From contig DBRO01000038.1 in NCBI GenBank assembly GCA_002306005.1, forward strand, positions 7,873 to 14,817: DNA of 6,945 bases, written 5' to 3'. The DNA is from Ruminococcus sp. UBA1366 (GTDB lineage: Bacteria > Bacillota > Clostridia > Oscillospirales > Ruminococcaceae). Below, in pieces: positions 1 to 6,900 of this stretch. The notes under the pieces were generated by a model that saw only the letters and a list, made by a program, of their open reading frames with translations, did not search any database and was not told the origin of the DNA. Position numbers and translations under genes: made by a program. Numbering within the stretch: position 1 is the stretch's first letter; every line of letters begins with the position of its first letter.

Positions 1-653
1 GCAATGGTTTTGTCCAGGCCGCCGCCGCCCGCTGCCGTAATTTCCACCACAGAATCAGCAAGCAGCTGCCGGTATGCGGCAAACACCCCCGCGTTCGTAA
101 GCTGTTCGACCTGTTCGCGGCTGCCGTACGGGGGCAGTGCGCCGGCTTCGTTTTCAAACACCGTGTAGCCGGCACGCAAAAGCGCGTAGCTGCGTTTGTC
201 GTTAATTTCCGCATCAATGGAATCCAGCAGCTCCTGCTTTCGCAGTTCAAAATAGCTGTTTTGGAATACGCCGTCCTCCGTTGCGGGGTTGAAAATACAA
301 TCCAGCAGCAAAGTCACGGTTTCCTCCGTCACAGGCTCGTCCGCCAGCGCAAATTCATCCCGAATGCACGAGCAGGAAAACGAACTGTACTGCATATCGG
401 CAATTTTTGCGGAATTGGTGGAAAGCGATGCACCGTACAGCGCGGAAAGTTTTTCAGAAAGCGCCGTGCGCGTAGGGAATTTTTTGTTTGATGTGGTGAG
501 TACGGCAGGCGCTAAGGAAAACGCCGCCGAGGTTTCCGGCGCAAGCTTGGAAATAAAGCGCACGGATACTGAGTTGGTTTTGAATTTCGGGTCTTCAATG
601 CGGGTAAGGAAAACACCCTCGCCCAGTTGTATTCGGGAAACAGTTACTGCCAT
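1..653 (-). CDS. yfmF: YfmF-type M16 peptidase-like protein, N-terminal half (cut by left edge)
   Basis: The frame opens with ATG at 653-651 and stays open to base 1, giving 217 residues; family members are about 420-430 residues, so about half is visible. Resemblance to YfmF is seen in the opening (residues 22-27, PKFKTN), in the helix with KFPT (58-61) and LSALYGASLS (69-78), in the IFNPA segment (120-124), and in the stretch DAEINDKRSYALLR (147-160). The zinc-binding HxxEH motif of active M16 peptidases should lie near residues 47-55 but reads LAPAVLTTS, so the protein is a non-catalytic M16 subunit, as known for YfmF. The family is annotated as associated with EF-P 5-aminopentanol modification and usually pairs with the HxxEH-bearing YfmH, expected to follow past the left edge. 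No signal peptide is seen, so it is probably cytoplasmic. The start is fixed by a GGAGGA eight bases upstream. A run of four glycines (209-212) lies near the visible end. Confidence 0.85.
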   Translation of the reverse strand, partial: MAVTVSRIQLGEGVFLTRIEDPKFKTNSVSVRFISKLAPETSAAFSLAPAVLTTSNKKFPTRTALSEKLSALYGASLSTNSAKIADMQYSSFSCSCIRDEFALADEPVTEETVTLLLDCIFNPATEDGVFQNSYFELRKQELLDSIDAEINDKRSYALLRAGYTVFENEAGALPPYGSREQVEQLTNAGVFAAYRQLLADSVVEITAAGGGGLDKTI

Positions 654-661
654 CGGGCAAG

Positions 662-667
662 TCCTCC
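662..667 (-). promoter_or_regulatory. Ribosome-binding site of yfmF
   Basis: The minus strand reads GGAGGA here, with eight bases between it and the ATG at 653-651. This near-perfect Shine-Dalgarno sequence decides the start, because the frame also stays open upstream to an ATG at 767-765 that has no comparable site. Confidence 0.85.
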
Positions 668-692
668 GTTTATCATAATACTCAACTATTCT

Positions 693-698
693 ATTATA
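693..698 (-). promoter_or_regulatory. Second TATAAT box upstream of yfmF (possible proximal promoter)
   Basis: The minus strand reads a perfect TATAAT at 698-693, which would start a transcript near 686 with a leader of about 33 bases. The hexamer 17 bases further upstream (AAAATC) is a poor -35 match and there is no TG extension. The box sits in AT-rich sequence where such matches arise by chance, so this is weaker than the distal candidate. Confidence 0.3.
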
Positions 699-767
699 AA
701 TAATCACAAACTTGAGATTTTCGTTGACACATCGCGTCAGGAGAATTTTTGTCCGACAGAAAATCAT

Positions 768-791
768 TGATAACAAGCTTACTTGTAATCA
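768..791. promoter_or_regulatory. Inverted repeat, candidate operator for yfmF
   Basis: Left arm TGATAACAAG (768-777), spacer CTTA (778-781) and right arm CTTGTAATCA (782-791) form a palindrome with 9 of 10 positions paired. On the minus strand it begins at the last base of the extended -10 box and covers the expected transcription start, the classic place for a repressor site. The regulator family is not identifiable from the half-site. The same sequence could instead fold as a hairpin at the 5' end of the transcript. Function is inference. Confidence 0.4.
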
Positions 792-819
792 TTATATCAC
801 ATGCGCCGGAATTTTACCA
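791..819 (-). promoter_or_regulatory. Candidate extended -10 promoter of yfmF
   Basis: The minus strand reads TGATATAAT at 799-791: a perfect TATAAT (796-791) preceded by the TGn extension. Seventeen bases upstream, TGGTAA (819-814) matches only three of six -35 consensus positions, which is tolerable for an extended -10 promoter. Transcription would begin near 784 and give a yfmF leader of about 130 bases. It lies after the terminator of the upstream synthase gene and thus gives yfmF its own transcription unit. Confidence 0.55.
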
Positions 820-881
820 GTCCATTTGTCCAAAAATTTCTGTTTTCACAGGATTCTCATCTTCGCTCTGGATATCAAAGG

Positions 882-917
882 GAAAACCGCTCCGCAGCGT
901 ATGTGCAAAGCGGTTTC
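882..917 (-). terminator. Probable Rho-independent terminator after the glucan synthase gene
   Basis: A perfect 8-base stem pairs 884-891 (AAACCGCT) with 909-916 (AGCGGTTT); a G-C pair (882/917) can extend it past a bulged A, and a 3-base inner stem (894-896 with 904-906) can stack inside. On the minus strand the stem starts 5 bases after the synthase stop codon and is followed by TTTTCCCTTT, a broken U-tract. Position and direction fit termination of the synthase transcript; the interrupted U-tract makes its strength uncertain. Confidence 0.7.
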
Positions 918-921
918 TTGA

Positions 922-3900
922 TTAATAAATTCTGCCGGCGGAAACCTCTACCGAGTGGTGGTTGCCATCCAGAAGCACGCGGTCCGTGGCAATGCCGTTG
1001 TCATATAAATACGCGTTGTCCGCGCATCGCACCGTCAGGAAAATTGTTGTGCGGCGGTAGCGAAGCTCTGCGGTAAAGCCGTCCCAGTCCGTGGGGATAC
1101 AGGGCGTGAAGTACACCGCATCGCCCACAATCCGAATCCCCAGCATATTTTCGAGAATACACCGGTACAGCCAGCCCGCAGCACCCGTGTACAGTGACCA
1201 CCCCGCCCGTCCCGTGCATTGGGGGTTGGTGTAAATGTCCGCCGATATAAAATACGGCTCACAGCGGTAAATTTCCGCCTGCTTGCGGGTTTTGGTTTTG
1301 GTGTAGGGCAGGAGCATTTGAACAAGCCGTGCGCCTTCGTCCGCCCGTCCCGCCGAAAGAAACGCCATTGCCAGCCACACCGCCGCATGGGTGTACTGCC
1401 CGCCGTTTTCGCGGATTCCCTCCGGATAGGCATTCACATACCCCGCATATAGGCTGGAATTGTGCGAAAATGCCGGCGTAAACAGCCGGATAATTCCGCT
1501 TTTTTCGTCCACCAGCCGGGCATAGGCAGAATCCAGCGCCATCTGTTGACGATTGGTGTTCTTCAGCCCAGCCAATACGGAAAAACTTTGCGTCAGCGAA
1601 TCAATCTCACAAACATCACTAATGTGCGAACCCAGCCGTTCTCCGTTGCCAAAGAACGCCCGTGCATACCATTTGCCGTCCCAGCCGGATTTCTGCACCG
1701 CATCCTCCAGATCCCGTGCCATGTCCGCAAAGCGAATGGCGTGTTCAGAACAGTTCACCTGTTCGCATACGCGAATAAATTTTTTCAGCACCAAAATCAT
1801 AAACTGCGACAGCCATACACTCTCGCCCAATCCGTCCGCGCCGATCGCGTTAAAGCTGTCATTCCAGTCGCCGCCGCCCATCAGCAATAGCCCGTGCGAA
1901 CCCTTCTGGAATGCCCGTTCGATTGCAAACCGCGCGTGATTGTACACGCTCATCCGGCGGTGCGTGGGGCGAACCTCCCCAAACAAATCCTGCTCATCCC
2001 CGATGAGTTCCAAGCCCTCGCAAAAGCAAACCTGCTCGGAAAGAATGCTTTCATCCGCAGTTTTGTCCAGATATTCACACAGCGTGTAGGGTAAAAACAA
2101 AAGGTCGTCGCTAATCCGTGTGCGAACCCCGCGCTTTTTCCCATCCGGAAGTGTATGCCACCAGTGCAGCACATCTCCTTCGGCAAACTGCGCCGTACAG
2201 CATTGCAGGATATGCGCCCGCGCCGCCGTGGGATTTAAAATCATTACCGCGCACGCATCCTGCAATTGGTCACGGAAGCCAAACGCACCGGAGCATTGGT
2301 AAAATCCGGCACGTGCCAGCATTCTGCCCGTGTACGCCTGATGAAACAGCCAGGTGTTAAAAAGAAAATTCATCGCCGGCATGGGTGTGTTAATGCGAAT
2401 GCTGTTTTCAAATTCCCAAACCGGCTTGTCAAATTCGCCCAGTGCCAAAGCCGGTTGCAAAGCATCTTCCTGTGTTTTGCCGTAGGTTAAAAGAAATTCC
2501 GTCTGTAAGCCGTCCTCGTCCGGCTTTTTCACTAGAACCGCACACGGATTCACCGCATGGCAAACCACGGATTGTTCCCAGTTTCCGGCATAAAATGCTT
2601 CCAGCGAGGTGAATGCGTAATCAAATGCACCGCCGTTTTCGGGAAGATTTTGCGCATTTTCCGCGCATAAAACGCCCATATATCCGCCGGAATCGCAGTC
2701 CGCCGGACGGGAAACCAGAATTCCGTGCTTGGTGATTTCCGGCACGCAGTAACGGGTGTTGCGCCGGTCCACGCCCAGCACCGGCTCACAGCAGAATGCA
2801 CACAGCATACCGCTCAGGCGGGCTTTCGGACGGATTTCCACCGAAATGCGCTTGGCGTAGCCCGCCGCAGAAATCCGTACCACCACGCGGGAGGAAAACA
2901 AGCTGTTTTCGCCGGTATAGACCGCACGAATGGGCGTAAATTCGCACAGCGCCCCATCAATCAAATCGAAATACCGCCCGTTGGCACGCAAAATCAACCG
3001 TTCGCCGCGGTTGTCGGAAATCGGATCGTTCTCCCACGGGGTGAGCTTGTTTTCCCGGCTGTTGCCCGCATAGGTGTACCCCAGCGAGCGCGAGGATAAC
3101 AACGTGCCAAAATGCTCGTTCGCAAGGATATTGCACCACGGCGCGGGCGGTTTTTCGTCAATTAGGAATTTTCCCTCACCAAAGCCGCCGCACGCGGTTT
3201 TCAGGTCTTGGTTTGAAAACACTGGTTTCATCGGTTCTATCCTGATTTTCACAAACGGTGCTGCCGGTTCGCGGATTAAATCCTGCCCGGCTTTGCTGAA
3301 ATGCAACGCACTTGCACGCAGTAATGTCAGCATACTCAAGCCCAGTTCCTCCGCGCGCAACAGAAAAATTCTGTAGTCCGAGCGGATAATCCGGCTGTCC
3401 GCATTTTGGGCAATCAGCCGCGAAACATTGTCCGCCGCAGCCGGGGAGTGTGCGACGAATACCAGTTGGGTTTCCACCGCGCAAAGCCGCAGATAGCGGT
3501 GCGCCTGTACATACGCGGAAATCCGGTGCGGGTCAAAGCCCTCATCCGCCTCCGCCAGCACAACGGGAACATTTGCGTCGATCGCGTATTTGCCCAATTC
3601 GTAAATCATGCGGGTGTTTTCCGTCACCGCGCGGCTGATTTTCTCGTTCGCCGTACCGCTAAATAACACATCCGCGCAAATGCGGTTCATTAGTCTGCCG
3701 GAAAGCGATTCCGCCGAGGGCAAGGCAAGTACCCGCCCAGTGCCGGAAACCCCCGTACGCAGGGCATGAACGTGCTCGCGCAGGATTTCTTCACTTTCTG
3801 CGCAGACAAAAAACAGCGTCAGGGTCAGCTCCTTGCCGCACGGTACATTGCGCGAAAGCTTTGTAAACACGCAAGGGTCGGGGATATAGTTCAAACCGGA

Positions 3901-6900
3901 ATGCAGTTTTTGCTTGTCCGCAAAGGGCGAAAGTCCCCCGCCCGTTTCGCGCAGCACTTGCTCGCGGGAGAATAAAAACTCCGGCTCACAGCTTTCTACA
4001 AAGCCAACGCCCAGATATTTGCGCTCCTGAGAGGCGCGGTTTTTGCGGGAAACTAAAATGAATTTGTCCGCGTAATCGTACTGAATTTCTAAAAACAGCT
4101 TTGCAAACGCCGGGTGCGCGGAAAAATCCACACGGTGCATCAGCACGGGCTCTAAATACGTTAGTAAAGAAACCGTGCGGTCGTATTCGCCGGTGTTTTT
4201 CAGCGTTATTTTTCGCAGCTCCGCCGGAATCATCTCATGCACGCGCACTTCCATATTGGCGGAAATCTCATCGTTCACGCAGTGATAGAGCACCGCGTTT
4301 TCGTAAAAATTCGTGTAGCGTGTGTCGCTCTGCTCCAGTAAAGGCAGGTAGGAAAACCCCGTGACCGCCCCGCTGTTTTCCACCGCGCAGAATGCCCCTC
4401 GCGTGGTTTGTAAAGGACTGTCCGGCATGGCGTAAACCAATTCCCCGCGGAACATTGCGCAGGCAGAACCAACATCTGCCGCGGCAAGGGTGTATTCGCC
4501 GTTTGCCATCAGCTTCACACGCGGTGCAAAGGGCGAAAATACCGCAAACCCTTCCGTTGGCTCGGGGTGTTCTTCCAGCGAAAGCTTCGGTTCACGGCGG
4601 GTAATATCTTCAATATATACTCCGCCCGTGTAGGGCTTTTCGGCAAGCAGTTCCCGCGCGGAGCTCATTTGCCGGTCGTGCAGGAAGGCAGTTTGAAAGC
4701 GCCCTTTTTCAATTGCGTTGGCAATGCCGAGAATGCTCATGCCCACGTGGTGTGCCATGTAGCTTTTCACAATCGTGCCGCTTGGCGGGCATCGTCCGGG
4801 CGTGAAATCAATTGCTTCGTACATTCCGTAAACGCCGTACATCCCCAGCCGTTTTAAGGTTCTCAAATTCTCCGCAGCGGGTTTTCCCGCAGTGGAAAGC
4901 GAAAGATAGGTCGAGTAGGGCGAAACCACCAGCTCGCGGTTTAAGTCGCGCCGCAGGCCAATGCGTTGCACGCCGTGCGCCTTGTATTGGTAGTTCAGGT
5001 CGCCGTCAAAGGCAAAATATCCGCTTTCGGAAATCCCGTAGGGAATGCCCTCGTCATTCGCCTTGCCAATCTGGCACATCAGCGCAAAGCGCAGGCTCTC
5101 GTAACAGAGCGAACCCACCTCGCTTTTTAAAAATAACTCCGGCATAAAAAATTCAAACATCGTGCCGGAAAACGCCACAGCGCCGGCAAAATCCGCATAG
5201 GTGGACATCGTTCTGCCCAGCCGGTTCCAGTGTTCGTACGGGACTTGTCGGGAGGCAACCGCGCAGTAGGAGAGCATCCGTGATTCGCTCATCAACAAAT
5301 CATAATGTGATGGCGTGGGACGCAGATTCTCGTCTAAGCCGATATAAAAAAGCTTGCGGCGCGGGTTAAAGAAAATTTCTAAACGAGTGTTGGCAATCAG
5401 CGTTTCGATGCGCCGCAGCAGCTCCGGCAGGGTGTCGGATTCGCTCCGGTAGTCGCGCAGGCATTCTTTGAGCGCAATCAAGCAGCACAGGAAATTTCCG
5501 CTGTCCACCGCCGAAAGAAACGGGTGATCGCAGACTGTCAGCGTGCGGGTTTCGTACCAGTTATACAGGTTGCCGCGGTATTTTTTCATGCGCTCCACGG
5601 TGGAAATCGTCGCTGTGAGTTTTTGTTCCATCGCCGTGGTATCGTGCATGCCAAAATCCCGTGCTGCTACAACCGAAAGCAAGTACAGCCCAATGTTTGT
5701 CGGGGAAGTCCGGTGGCAAATCCGGAACACAGGCGCAAACTGGACATTGTCCGGCGGCAGGTAGTTTTCCGCCGCCGTCACATATTCGCCGAAAAAGCGC
5801 AGCATATCATGCAGGTGGTGTTTTAATTCCGTTTTGTCCTGTGGGGAAAGCCGCCGGCGGCGCGGCGGCGCGTAGGGCTGTTCGGAAAGAATGATTAAGG
5901 GCAGTTGTAATAAAAACAGCACGCTGAAATACCGTACAAACGCGCACGGGCATACCAGCAGAAAGAAGGCGGCAATTTCCGGTACAATCAGCCCGCCAAA
6001 ACGGGTGAGCACGTTGTTTTTGAAAGCCGTGTGGGAGGGCGTCCAGTCCAGCAAATGCTGTTTGGAAATTCCCATGCGCCACAGGCTTTTCGCGCAGGCA
6101 AACAGGGAAGTAAACGCCAGCTTCGGCAGAGTGATCACCGTCCATCCCGCCTGAATCAGAGATTCGGTGGTTTCCGAAAGCACCGGCGCGTAAAATTTGC
6201 GGGACAGTACGGAAATACCGTTTGCCGCCAGCGCACGGAAAAACCGCAGGACGGAAGGCAGTATCAGCGAAATCATGGAAATGACTGCAACCGCACAAGC
6301 CGCTCCGGTGTCGATAAATCCGTAAAAAAATGCAAGGAACTGCACAACCGGCGTGACCGCACGCCGAACATTGTCCCAAAGCTTAAACCGCGAAAAGCCC
6401 TGATACAGGTCTTTTTCTTTGCCCAAAAGAAAGCGCAGATTTTGAATATCCCCACGAATCCAGCGATGTTGGCGGTTAAAAAACGCGCGGGAGGATTCTG
6501 GAAAGCTCTCGTAAAAGCAAATATCGCCCGCATAGGCCGTGCGAAGGATTTCGCCCTCTAGAATATCGTGGGAAAGCACCCATTCATCCGGCAGTTTGTC
6601 TGCCATCAGGGAGAAAAACAGCCGTCCGTCCATCAAACCTTTGCCGCTGAAAATCCCTGTGCCGAACGCATCCTGATAGAGATTTTTTGTGCTGGAGGAG
6701 TACGCGCCGGTCGATCCAACCCCGCCCGTCAGCCGCGCAAAGGGGGAGCGGATTGCACAGCTTAGGTGCGAAACCATGCGCGGGGTAATTACGCCGTAGC
6801 CAGAAATTACTTTTCCGTTTTCTACAACCGGCACATTCAGCGGATGAATCGCCGCACTCAGCAAACGGGTTACGGAATCCATCTGCGGCTGTGTATCAAA

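Larger units (their letters stand above)
654..921. other. Intergenic region between the glucan synthase and yfmF
   Basis: These 268 bases are clearly richer in A and T than the flanking genes. Read on the minus strand they hold the synthase terminator, an extended -10 promoter, a palindrome at the expected start site, a leader of about 130 bases with a second TATAAT box, and the yfmF ribosome-binding site. No convincing small gene, tRNA or recognisable riboswitch was seen. Confidence 0.75.

Noticed and set aside
18..29. GCC triplet run near the left edge as a simple repeat.
   Set aside because: It merely encodes four glycines in yfmF and is too short to be treated as a repeat element.
289..678. 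Plus-strand open frame of 129 residues opposite yfmF.
   Set aside because: It lies antisense to a recognised gene, has no family resemblance and no clear ribosome-binding site; its openness follows from the codon use of the real gene.
724..729. Perfect TTGACA on the plus strand, as a -35 of a rightward promoter.
   Set aside because: The hexamer 17 bases downstream (TTTTGT) is a poor -10 and no plus-strand gene follows.
725..739. Short inverted repeat TGAC/GTCA in the yfmF leader.
   Set aside because: Only four paired bases across a seven-base gap; expected by chance and not a convincing riboswitch or attenuator.
654..767. In-frame N-terminal extension of yfmF to an upstream ATG at 767-765 (38 extra codons without a stop).
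   Set aside because: The ATG at 653 has a near-perfect GGAGGA at good spacing and gives the usual YfmF N-terminus; the upstream ATG has only a weak AAGTAAG before it, and the extension is AT-rich and unlike the family.
712..921. Plus-strand open frame of 69 residues spanning the intergenic region.
   Set aside because: It runs through the terminator, operator-like palindrome and promoter on the opposite strand, has odd composition and no recognisable product.
5807..6561. Long shadow frames on both strands inside the synthase (for example 176 residues on plus, 190 on minus).
   Set aside because: They overlap the continuous, family-conserved synthase frame, have skewed Arg/His/Pro/Cys composition, and resemble nothing known.
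6880..6882. ATG at 6882-6880 as the start of the large gene.
   Set aside because: The frame stays open to the window edge and the 21 codons before this ATG encode the GT84 DxD motif, so the gene continues beyond the window.
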